Shown: one piece after another, positions 1 through 9,861 of the stretch | How the letters are laid out: every line of letters starts with the position of its first letter | Numbering within the stretch: the stretch's first letter is position 1 | NCBI GenBank assembly: GCA_963920575.1 | Contig: OY986974.1 | Span: 4,221,281 to 4,285,280 of the forward strand | Length of the DNA stretch: 64,000 nucleotides | From: Narthecium ossifragum | Lineage: Eukaryota; Streptophyta; Magnoliopsida; Dioscoreales; Nartheciaceae | Direction: 5' to 3' | The notes under the pieces: generated by a model | Seen by the model: the letters and a program-made list of their open reading frames with translations, nothing else | Told to the model about the DNA's origin: nothing | Database searches by the model: none | Program-made: the position numbers and the translations under genes

Positions 1-1
1 T

Positions 2-2581
2 GCCTTCAAAAGCTCTCCTTCCTCTAGAAAGACAGATATACTTGACTTGGTGCATTCAGATGTTTGTGGGCCTATGAAGACAAGAACACTTGGTGGTTCT
101 CTATATTTTGTGACTTTCATAGATGACCATTCAAGAAAATTGTGGGTGTACACATTGAAGACCAAAGATCAAGTGCTTGATGTGTTCAAGCAATTTCATG
201 CTCTAGTAGAGAGACAAACTGGTAAGAAATTGAAGTGCATCAGGACAGATAATGGGGGTGAGTATTTAGGTCCCTTTGATGAGTACTGCAGGCAACAGGG
301 AATTCGACATCAGAAGACTCCTCCCAAAACTCCTCAATTGAATGGCTTAGCTGAGAGAATGAACAGGACGCTGATAGAGAGAGTGAGATGTTTACTTTCA
401 CATGCACAATTACCAAGATCCTTCTGGGGTGAGGCTTTAAATACTGTTGTTCATGTTTTAAATCTCACGCCATGTGTTCCTTTGCAGTTTGATGTACCAA
501 ACAGGGTTTGGACAGGCAAAGATGTTTCTTATAACCACTTGCGTGTCTTTGGATGTAAGGCATTTGTGCATATCCCCAAAGATGAAAGGTCGAAGTTGGA
601 TGCTAAAACTCGACAATACATTTTTCTTGGTTATGGTGAAGATGAGTTTGGATACAGGTTTTATGATCCAGTTGAGAAGAAACTTGTGAGAAGCAGGGAT
701 GTTGTGTTTATGGAGGATCAGAACATACAGGATATCGAGAAAGCAGAGAAGCCAGTGTCCCAATTCAGTGATGGTTTGGTTGACTTAGATCCAGTTCCTT
801 TAGCAAATTTGCCAACACAAGTTGAAGAGAATGTTCAGGATGACCATGTTACAGTTGATGCAGATGCACCCTTACCTGTTGAAGACCAAGGTGATGAGAC
901 AGTTGTTGATGAAAATGATGAGCAGTTTATTCCAAGAGAACCTCAAGTTAGGAAGTCAACCAGGGAGCATCATCCCTCATCTAGATACCCAGAATCAGAG
1001 TATGCTTTGGTTACTGAAGAGGGGGAGCCAGAATGTTTTCAGGAGATGCAAGCTCATAAAGATAAGCAGAGTTGGGTGAAGGCTATGCAGGAAGAGATGA
1101 ATTCTCTACTAAAGAATAACACTTATGAGTTGGTAGAACTTCCAGAAGGTAAAAGGGCTCTGGAAAATAAATGGGTATTTAAGAAAAAGATGGATGGTGA
1201 AAAGCTAGTAAAGTACAAAGCTCGATTGGTGGTTAAAGGCTTCAGGCAGAAGAAAGGTATTGACTTTGATGAGATATTCTCTCCTGTTGTAAAATTGAAT
1301 TCCATTCGAGTGGTTATGGGTTTAACAGCTAGCTTGGATCTTGAACTTGAACAGTTGGATGTGAAGACATCTTTTCTTCATGGTGACTTGGAGGAGGAAA
1401 TCTACATGGTTCAGTCAGAAGGATTTGAAGTAAAAGGGAAAGAGCATATGGTCTGCAGATTGAAAAAGAGTCTGTACGGGTTGAAGCAGGCTCCTAGACA
1501 GTGGTATAAAAAGTTCGACTCCTTTATGGTGGGTCATGGCTATTCTAGGACAGAGGAAGATCATTGTGTGTATGTCAGAAAATCCCCGGATGGTAAATTT
1601 ATTATCCTTCCTTTGTATGTAGATGATATGCTAATAGTGGGACAAGATGCTCAGTTGATTCACAATTTGAAGGCAGATTTGTCCAAGACTTTTGATATGA
1701 AAGACCTTGGTGTAGCACGACAGATTTTGGGTATGCATATTACTCGTGACAGGAAAGCCAAGAAGCTGTGGTTATCACAAGAAAAGTACATTGAGAAGGT
1801 ACTTGAAAGATTTAATATGAAGAATGTTAAGTCAATAAGTACACCCCTTGGTGGTCACTTTAGTCTGAGTAAGAAGACTTGTCCTTCTACCAAAGAAGAA
1901 AAAGACAGCATGGTTGCAGTCCCTTATTCCTCAGCTGTTGGGAGTTTGATGTATGACATGGTTGGTACACGCCCAGACATTGCCCATGCAGTTGGTGTTG
2001 TTAGCAGGTTCCTTTCTAATCCAGGCAAAGATCATTGGCAAGCAGTTAAGTGGATTCTCAGGTATCTGAGAGGTACTACAAAAATGTGTTTGACCTTTGG
2101 AGGCTCAAAACCAGTTTTGGAGGGTTATACAGATGCAGATATGGCAGGTGACCTTGATGGAAGAAAATCAACTTCAGGGTATTTGTTTACTTTTGCAGGG
2201 GGAGCTGTATCTTGGCAGTCTAAATTGCAGAAGTGTGTTGCCTTATCAACTACTGAGGCTGAATATATTGCAGCCACTGAAGCAAGCAAAGAGATGCTTT
2301 GGATGAGACGACTACTCCAAGATTTGGGTTTGAAGCAAGATGAGTATGTGGTGCATTGTGATAGTCAAAGTGCTTTAGACCTGAGTAAGAATGCAACCTT
2401 TCATTCTCACACTAAGCACATAGATGTGAGATATCATTGGCTTCGGCAGGCAGTGATGGAACAGTCAGTGTTACTGAAGAAAATTCATACTGAGAAAAAT
2501 CCAGCTGACATGATGACAAAGGTTGTTGCAAGAGATAAGCTGGAACTGTGCGCCGGATTGGCCGGCATGGATCCTAACTAG
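2..2581 (+). mobile_element. Ty1/copia polyprotein (integrase-RT-RNase H), 5' part outside window
   Basis: This is the pol part of a Ty1/copia retrotransposon. The frame is open to the left edge, so gag, protease and the 5' LTR lie outside. An integrase core comes first, with acidic residues in HSDVCGP, RTDNGGEY and NGLAERMNRT, spaced as in the DDE triad. A Gln/Glu/Asp-rich linker follows. The reverse transcriptase starts around nt 1150 with ENKWVFKKK and KARLVVKGF, and its catalytic YVDDMLIVG is near nt 1615-1640. RNase H shows the copia-type YTDADMAGD, STTEAEYIA and HCDSQSAL blocks. The ORF ends with TAG at 2579-2581, 46 bases before the 3' LTR. There is no internal stop or frameshift over about 2.6 kb, which suggests a fairly young copy. 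The copia order integrase-RT is clear; I did not attempt a lineage. Confidence 0.95.
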
Positions 2582-2627
2582 CAAGTTAGATGACAGTCTC
2601 CTCCCTTAGTGGGCTGGAGGGGGAGAT

Positions 2628-3276
2628 TGTTAGTGGGTCCAGCCCACTATGGGTTTAAGTGCCCATGTGCCTCTCACGTGAGGTGTGTGTGGGTATTTTA
2701 AAAAGGGTGAAAACCCTAGCTGTAAGTGGATGGGAATGAGACCCAGCCGTCACCAACAAAGAGAGGAGAGTTGCAGAACTGTTCATGTTGCGCAGCAGAC
2801 TTCCAGGCAGCAATCAAAGGTTCATCCACCGTCTGATTGGGCTGAAATTTTGTGGAGACATTCAGGACTCTAGGAACTAACATATGAAAAGTGGGTTTTT
2901 GGATTTGAAGCTTCCTAAGATCAGTTATAGCATTCTTGAACAGTACCTACGAATTTGGTGAGATCCTTCCTCTTTCTTTGTTGAGATTTGCTGCCAAGGA
3001 TTATTCCTTGATGATAAACTTGTTGTAGCCTCTAGTTTTGACTAGAGAAGATCTTGTACTCCCATTATAGTTGATTATAGTGGAGATCTTCTTGGACTAC
3101 AGTCCCGTGGTTTTTTTTTCTTCTCACCTGTGGAGATTTTTTCACGTTAAAATTGGCTTGTGTTCTTTGTGCGTGCTTGCGGGTTTTTTTTAATTATGCT
3201 TTGAGTTGTTGGTTTGATCTAGATTCACACAGGAAGGGTGAAAGGTTTATTCCGCTGGACTGGTCATTCCTTAACA
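2628..3276 (+). repeat. 3' LTR of the copia element
   Basis: A purine-rich tract (GGAGGGGGAGA) ends at 2626, the usual position of a polypurine tract. The LTR then runs from TGTTAG at 2628 to TTAACA at 3276, about 649 bp, with matching 5-bp ends TGTTA/TAACA. A TATA-like stretch lies near 2695. The next five bases (CCAGG) would be the target duplication, but the 5' copy is outside the window, so this cannot be tested here. Confidence 0.8.
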
Positions 3277-3464
3277 CCAGGTGGCAGGGGTCTCACCTAG
3301 TCTAAATATATACTAGGCTAAATTATGTATTAGTACCCTGTAGTTTTGGTCAACTTTTTATATGGTCCATGAACTTCAATTTCGTGACATTGAGTCCCTC
3401 CATTTTGTTTTTGGTTCTCATGTGGGCCTCCACCCCAATTTTCGTCGTCTAACTAACGGCAAAA

Positions 3465-3491
3465 GGGGTCACGTGCGCCGCACGTGACCCC
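3465..3491. repeat. Perfect G-box palindrome at inner end of left MULE TIR
   Basis: Twelve-base arms GGGGTCACGTGC and GCACGTGACCCC are separated by GCC. Each arm holds a CACGTG G-box core. The mirror copy is at 4192-4218. Confidence 0.85.
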
Positions 3492-4191
3492 CTTCCGTCA
3501 GCTAACTAATGGAATGATGCAGTACCTGAGTCGCGTCCGGCAACAATTGAACGGCTGCAAGCATGCCGGCGGCGGAGCGTCGGTGAAACATCATCACTGG
3601 AGGACGGGGTCGGTGGGGATGGAATCGTGGAAGCATGAGGAACAACCCTGTTGCGTCTGATCGAAGGATGGGGGCCTTCAGGGCGGCGGATCTGAGATGG
3701 ACGGCGAGGTGAACTTCGCCGGAGTTAAATTCCGCCGATCCGAACTCCAATCGAGGCCTAGAAAAGTCAAGAAAGGATCGTCGTGGCTTGGGGAAGTCTC
3801 CGGTGATGTTTTGGGGCGTTTAGAAGCCGTAGATGAGGAGATTCGAGTGGGTGGCCGGCGGTGGGTTTCATGGAAGGTGGTCGCCGGCGGCAGTGGAGGT
3901 GCTTTCGAGGCCAATGAAGGGTGGAGGTAGAATCGTGGCAGCCCGAGGAAGCTTTTGGAGGTGGGTCAGGGAGATGGAAGGCTGTAGATGAGGAGATCGG
4001 GTGGTGGCCAGCTGCGGAGAAGAGGGTTTCGAGGCCGATTGGTGTTATACGAGGCAGGGATCGGAGACGGCGAGGAATTTGGTGGGGGATTGAGGTGGAT
4101 TGGCGGAGAGGAGAGGCCATGCGGGCGGACGACGACGACGGTGGGTTTGATAGGAGGTTGCCGGATCACCGGAGAGAGGAAAGTAGGGAAG

Positions 4192-4218
4192 GGGGTCACG
4201 TGCGGCGCACGTGACCCC
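4192..4218. repeat. Perfect G-box palindrome at inner end of right MULE TIR
   Basis: The same 12-base arms appear here with spacer GGC, as expected for the inverted copy of the palindrome at 3465-3491. Both palindromes are undamaged although the surrounding TIRs differ at several positions. Confidence 0.85.
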
Positions 4219-4515
4219 TTTTGCCGTTAGTTAGACAACGAAAATTGGGATGGAGGCCCACATGAGAATCAAAAATAAAATCGAGGGACTCAATGTCACG
4301 AAATTGAAGTTCAGTGATCATATAAAAAATTGACCAAAACTACATGGTACTAATACATAATTTAGCCTATATACTATGAAAAAACTCCACCACTCAATCT
4401 TATGGCGTAACAACTTATATTGAAATCCTAAATATACATTCAATTGAATGGCCATTGAAAAAAAAAATTTAAAAGAAAAGGAGATCTTTGAATACTTTTC
4501 CTTAATTCCTACAAT

Positions 4516-7500
4516 TTATACTCGTCCGCAAAGCATTAGCTTCCAGGAGAGGTGAGGCCCTCTTCTCCCTTGGAATGCCATTATTACAAGAGCAACCTCT
4601 AAAGCCATCATGCTCACTGAAAGCCCAAACAGTGAACACCATAATAACCAGATGGAAGCCTTCAAAGGCTTGCACTGATGAAGGGACACATGAGTGATGG
4701 CATCCCTCACAAATGAGCAGTGTATCAACTTCTTGATGTCCGATAAAACTCCGTTCAAGGGTTTGATGCAGGAAATATATGCCGACATCTTACTTTGAGA
4801 ACCTTTCGACATCCATGCCTGGCTTCTCTCCAGAACCTGCAACATGATCTCTTAATTGTTTGCTTGCACCAAAACATGTATGTATCTAACTACTGAAATG
4901 AAATGGTGTTAATTAAAGGATTGATGAGTTTAATTACTTACATTTGTCATGCCATTGATAGCTTTAACAACATTGGAGCATTTCCAAGGATTGTAATTGT
5001 ATTTTGGTGTGCCGAAGGGATCGCAGACTCGAAGATCGACATGTTGTACTGATTGCTCTTTCGATTCGATATCTTTGCTTAGCATCGTGATATCTAAGTT
5101 TAGCTGCAATCATTCATGCATGCATGCATGCAGAATTACATAACATGGAATTCGGCATTTTGTATGACTTTGATTTGAGTTATGATCAATTGCAAGAGTA
5201 TTATACCTGAGTCATGAAACTGTGGATCCCAAGTCCTACCCCTGCCATGAGGGATTCTGCAGAAGGAGGACTTGGACAAGGTAGGAGTGCATTGAGACTG
5301 CTATTGGCTGGATTTTGTACATATTCTTTTACAGTTGAACATGTATCCTCAATAAAGCTAAAAATTTCATAGAACTAATCATCATCATCTCAAATGAAGA
5401 ACAGCACGTATAGTTGAATCAAAAGCTCTTAAATTGGAAAAAAAAAAACAAAGGAAAAAAATCTGAGTTACGGTTAATTAGCAGCAATGTCTGTTGCTTG
5501 CAGCATAATTAAATTAAAATAGGTGAAATTTTTTTGATTATTAATAACAAGATGCAGTAGTTTGCTACAAAAACATGATTATATATATATATATATATAT
5601 ATATGTAGAAGAGCATATATATATAATGGAGTGGAGGAATTAAAGAAGGAAGAGAAATGTGATAGTTAATTACTTGTGAAGAAAGAAATGGAACCCAGTA
5701 AGGACCCAACAGATACTTGTTAATATCCAGCAAATGACAATTACCCTGCAAAATTAGAGAGTAGCAAGCATTTTTGTCACATAATTAAGGATTCAACATT
5801 GTTAATTTACAGAAAGTTAAAGGTTTCCATATATGTGAAGTTAAAAAAAGAGTACATGATTTTAAGAAACTGAGAGGCATATTTTGCTTACGTACGTGAT
5901 CAAACCAGCAGGGTGCCAATGGCACATCAACATAACTGCATGCACAAATGCAATTATAAGCTATTTAATTACTTGAAGATTAAATCGAGAAACAAAAAAG
6001 ATAGATTTTTATATATAGTACGTAACTTGATTTTTACATTCATCAATCATATATATCAGAAGGATTCGGATCTCATGCATGATCACTTACGTAATGCAGC
6101 AATGACCAACAGCAAGTTAAGAGAAACAATCCCCACAGTTACGCCAATCCTACAAAGAACAGTTAATAGCGTTAATTAATTAATTATAGACATATTATCC
6201 AAGTGAATGAGAAAATGAGTAGAAAAAAAAGAAATGATCGAAAGAAAATGTGATGAGCGATCGAGCATTAATATTCAATATTCATGGAAAAAAAAGCAAG
6301 CTTACGAGATGCCAAATCCGATGTCAAAAATGCGAGCATCCTTGTGTGTCACTCTTCGAACAAGTATTAACGCATTTCTAAGCTCCATAGTTATTGAGCT
6401 CAGGAGACTCTCTATGCTCGGCTCGTATGGCTTTAGGACCTTGATCACCTCTCTCATGGCATTTAGAACTCTGCGTATGCCATGGCTAGAAGCTCCGGCA
6501 GCTCCCAACAATGTTCTTTCTACTCTCTTCACTGTTCCATGAAAACTATGGCTTGCAACTAGGGTTATGATCGACGCGACACTGAAACAAGTTTATGACT
6601 AATTTATATTAGTAGTAGTGCATGTGATCAGTATTGGTTAATTATCTGACAAAGAGAGGAAAGACTTGTTATCAGATACAATATGATGATAATGCTGCAG
6701 CAGCATAGTATCTGTTTACTTTAGTTGCGAGCAATAAGATGTTACATATATATACTATCTGATGTGTCATATTTCTCATACTTGAGGCAAACATAATGGA
6801 AATATATATAAATAATCATAAGTTCTCATAAGTGAATATTAAATATAAAGAGCGATCTTTTGCAATTGAAGGAATTAGTCAAGGTTCGACCTGTTGACCT
6901 CTACTTGCAAGAAAACATTGATTTCATAGCACATGTTTCGTATCATATTTTGTTAAAAGCTAGTAAAGATTGAGTATAGATAACTTAAATCTACATGCAT
7001 GATGGTATAAATTTAACAATTGGTGACATTTTATAGGATAATTTATAGCACCACCTGAATGCTATATTAAGTATACAATAGCTCTATTTGGTTGTTATAA
7101 TAAGAAAAACATAACACTAATTGGATGTGATAATAAATAAATCAAAACACTATTTAAATACTGTAATAAATATAACGTAACACTATGTGGATGTTATAAT
7201 AAGCAAAACATAGGACTATTAGAATGCTATAATAAGTGAAGCAAAGCGCTATTTAAATGTTACAATAAGCATGCTATAATAAGTGAATTTAGATGTTATA
7301 ATAAGTATTGCATAACACTGTGTGAATGTTATAATAAGAAAAATATAACACTATTAGGATGTTATAATAAGAAAATCACGTCATATTATTCATATTCATA
7401 TGATTTTTTAGTGCTATCTAGCTTCACCATACTATGACTAATTTCCTATCTCTGAAAAAATGCCGCGAAAAGTAAAGACTTTTCCATAACATTGCATATT

Positions 7501-8145
7501 ATAACAGCCATTTTTATACTATGTAATAGTTTTCATTTCATTGATTGCATGGTATGAAAGCTCCGATGTTTGAAGAGGTGAATTAATTAAAATTTACATA
7601 CCACATTTCTACCTTCAAAACATTAAGTTTCACTCACATTGCAAACAAGACGAAGACAATGATCATCATCATTAGCAGAGAGGAGGAAGTCGACCATGAG
7701 TAGATGGTTGATGAGATTGAAGAGCTCATCCCTAACCTCTTCTTCCAAACCGGATAAAACCCTAGAAAAACCAGTCCACCTAGGATCCAAATCCCAGCCA
7801 TCGCCACTCCATGCACGCCGGTAAACGCCGCCGACTAAACCAAATAAAGATGAATACATAACCATGATATAAGTAAGTAAGCAATATATATGGAATTACA
7901 AATCATAGGAGATATATACATGAATTAATAAGGGATCATAGTATGCATACAGCCCAATAGTGCTGGCTTCGGATGTCGTAACCTCCATCGTATGGCCTGA
8001 AACCTCTCAACGGATCAGGCCGGTGGCCGTAGTTGATTCCTTCGTTGTAAGCAGATGATGAAGAGCTTGAGACTAGGCATCCTGGAGAAGATGATATCAA
8101 GAGGAGCAGGTATAAGAGGATGGGAGAATGTATAGTTTTCGCCAT
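4516..8145 (-). CDS. Tweety-like five-span plant membrane protein
   Basis: Nine coding exons join in phase to 490 aa: 8145-7951, 7834-7638, 6581-6306, 6149-6091, 5935-5896, 5745-5674, 5357-5207, 5103-4942 and 4836-4516. All junctions are GT..AG. A signal peptide covers about residues 1-25. The motif RPDPLRGFRPYDGGYD precedes five hydrophobic segments near 72-92, 120-143, 224-243, 255-278 and 446-471. Cys-containing loop motifs EDTCSTVKEYVQNP and LLPCPSPPSAESL lie between spans 4 and 5. This layout matches the plant family typified, as I recall it, by Arabidopsis At2g12400 and At1g71110, which resembles animal tweety anion channels in topology. The biochemical role in plants is unknown to me. 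The start is the only Met before the signal peptide, and a GA repeat lies upstream in the likely leader. Confidence 0.82.
5581..5604. repeat. AT dinucleotide microsatellite in an intron
   Basis: Twelve uninterrupted AT units lie in intron 6 of the tweety-like gene. Confidence 0.9.
7060..7378. repeat. Diverged ~40-bp tandem repeat in intron 2 of the tweety-like gene
   Basis: The phrase AACACTA-TT-GGATGTTATAATAAG recurs about eight times at roughly 35-45 bp spacing, with substitutions and small indels. It is an old minisatellite or a degenerate transposon array. No coding potential is seen. Confidence 0.65.
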
Positions 8146-8702
8146 TAAAGACCACTATAGAAGAGCCAAAACAAAGGCCATATGACTGCAGAGAGAAGTG
8201 AGTTGATACAATAGGAGAGGAGTCTCTCTAGAGAGAGAGAGAGAGAGAGGTTTGAGGAGGTTCTCTGTAACTTACGTAGTAAGGCAAGGAATAAGGATAG
8301 CTTGTGGCTCCCCGCTCACCTTTCTAGCTCTCGTAGTACTGTTTCTAGAGAGAGAAAAGGTGGCCGTGGTTGTTCTAATCGCTGATGTGGAGTAGCCCAG
8401 AGAAATGAAGGTCTCGGATCTGATGTGGACCGTTCACCACCGCTCTGTTTGCGCTTCTGTTGGGGGGTGTTGGAAAGCTGACCATGGAGAAGACATGGAC
8501 ATGAAGTGGCTTTCCTCCGCAAAGACTGGTGTGGCCTTAATAGCCGAATAGCAGGATCACAATTGACTTTTCGAAAATGATATTCTTGAAGAATCTTTGA
8601 CATCTTTGTTCTGATCCAAGCTGCTGAATGAACCATTGATCCATGCCGTATAAAGTACCAATGACCTGTCACTAAACAGTGCATCAATTTTAGAGTCGTG
8701 GT
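8146..8702. other. Upstream region of the tweety-like gene with GA microsatellite
   Basis: This stretch is upstream of the minus-strand start at 8145. A (GA)n run at 8230-8248 probably sits in the 5' leader or core promoter. A 123-codon minus-strand frame at 8316-8687 matches nothing I recognise. It has a Ser/Pro/Arg-rich composition and no start context I would trust, so I treat it as non-coding. Confidence 0.4.
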
Positions 8703-8957
8703 TCATGTACGTGGTCGGAGCGTGTGTAATACCGATTAGTTGATCTACATCATCGTTAGAACAATACTGATGGACTAGATCAATTGATCGGTATATATCT
8801 ATTGATTGAATGTATCAATGATCGAATGTATATACCAATCAATTGATCCGATCTATCGGTATTGTTTTACCGATGGACTAGATCAACAAATCGGTATCTC
8901 ACTACCGATTGGAAGGCATGCGCAAATGCACATACCACGTGCCCATGTAAACAAATC
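8703..8957. mobile_element. TCGGTA-cored palindromic MITE-like element, copy A
   Basis: The ends are imperfect inverted repeats, CATGTACGTGGT..GTGTAATACC on the left and its counterpart GTGC..ACCACGTGCCCATG on the right. The interior alternates TCGGTA/TACCGAT units with GATGGACTAGATCAA units, so it can fold on itself repeatedly. Related copies lie at 45783, 46222 and 51578. Confidence 0.65.
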
Positions 8958-8968
8958 TTTATTCTTAA

Positions 8969-9170
8969 TCTATTATATAAGATCAGCTTTTATGAGTCAC
9001 AATCTGACTCATCTATTTTATTACACATGGCAGCTGACTCATAAAGAGAGGAGAAGATAGGGGTCCAAGTGGCAGCTGAGTGAGGGGAGGAGAGATAGTG
9101 CAGTGAAAGTGGATGGTTAGGAGTAGTGGGGGTGAGTGGTTATCGTGTCAGGTGACACCGCTCCACCTAA
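8969..9170 (+). mobile_element. Short Helitron-like element H0 (202 bp)
   Basis: It begins TCTATTATATAAGATCAG after an A and ends CTAA before a T, which is the A^T insertion pattern of Helitrons. A perfect hairpin GTGTCA-GG-TGACAC ends 12 bases before the 3' end. The second half is G-rich, as in the related elements near 23.6-24.3 kb. It is too short to code for RepHel and so is non-autonomous. Confidence 0.7.
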
Positions 9171-9861
9171 TTTTACTATATGAGATGCCATTTTGATAGT
9201 AAATGAGCTGATGACACTTGATGTAGTGTTCCAAACAATCACACCAATAAAATCGCTCCCTCCCCCATGCAATGCAGCGAGCTAAATTGGATGGCCCGTG
9301 AACATTCGCCCGGACCCAATGCTGTGCGCACAACCAAGCAGCTTATTGTCCACACATGTTGCGCCAATTGGCAACTTATTTTAGGTTCCGCCCCAAAGCG
9401 CTGCTTCCACGCATCATCCTCGCTGTACCAACTCCCACATTTAAATGGCGATATAGATGAACTAGTGCTCCCATGCCCCAAAATTACTCAGTAGAGATGA
9501 CGTTAAGCATCTGGGATGTGTAACACATGGCAATATCCTGAATGGCTCCCATACAGAGATACGAGTTTCCGGGTATGTCAATGCCTCCACGTCAAGGATT
9601 AGTGTTAACTAACGTGTCCCGAGGAATGATTGGATCCAATCTAATCGTTTGTGTATAATTTTAAAAGAAATATATACATAGCTATATATATATATCTCAC
9701 GGTGGCCAACGCGGGCTAAAAAGGGTAAGGCTTGAGACCGGCCAGGGGATCAAAGCGGAGCTGGAGACCGAGAGGGAGATCGAGCCGCGGCCCTCCGTTT
9801 CGGACCCCTCCAGCCCTTGGCTTCCTCAGTGCTTGGATCGATCTCTCTCTGATCCTCCGCC
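9171..9861. other. Intergenic region and ARL8 upstream sequence
   Basis: No gene is seen here. Two overlapping short frames around 9239-9494 on opposite strands have no recognisable content. The last 150 bases are GC-rich and include the likely ARL8 leader. Confidence 0.4.

Larger units (their letters stand above)
3316..4367. mobile_element. Non-autonomous Mutator-like element (MULE), 1052 bp
   Basis: Two long inverted repeats of about 181 bp (3316-3496 and 4187-4367) bound this element. Both begin GGCTAAATTATGTATTAG. The 9 bases outside each end are identical, TATATACTA (3307-3315 and 4368-4376), which is a perfect 9-bp target-site duplication of the Mutator type. The inner 690 bp is much more GC-rich than the flanks and contains diverged internal repeats: a GTAGATGAGGAGAT block occurs near 3830 and again near 3983. 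Several short overlapping frames exist on both strands, but none resembles a known protein and no transposase is present. The GC-rich filling fits a Pack-MULE that has captured host sequence, but I cannot name a donor gene. Confidence 0.88.

Noticed and set aside
458..763. 101-codon minus-strand frame
   Set aside because: It is the antisense shadow of the copia integrase region.
3697..4230. Several 77-117-codon frames on both strands inside the MULE
   Set aside because: They overlap one another, are low-complexity by GC composition, and lack recognisable domains or start context.
8316..8687. 123-codon minus-strand frame upstream of the tweety-like gene
   Set aside because: No family resemblance, no splice partners and atypical composition; not enough to call a gene.
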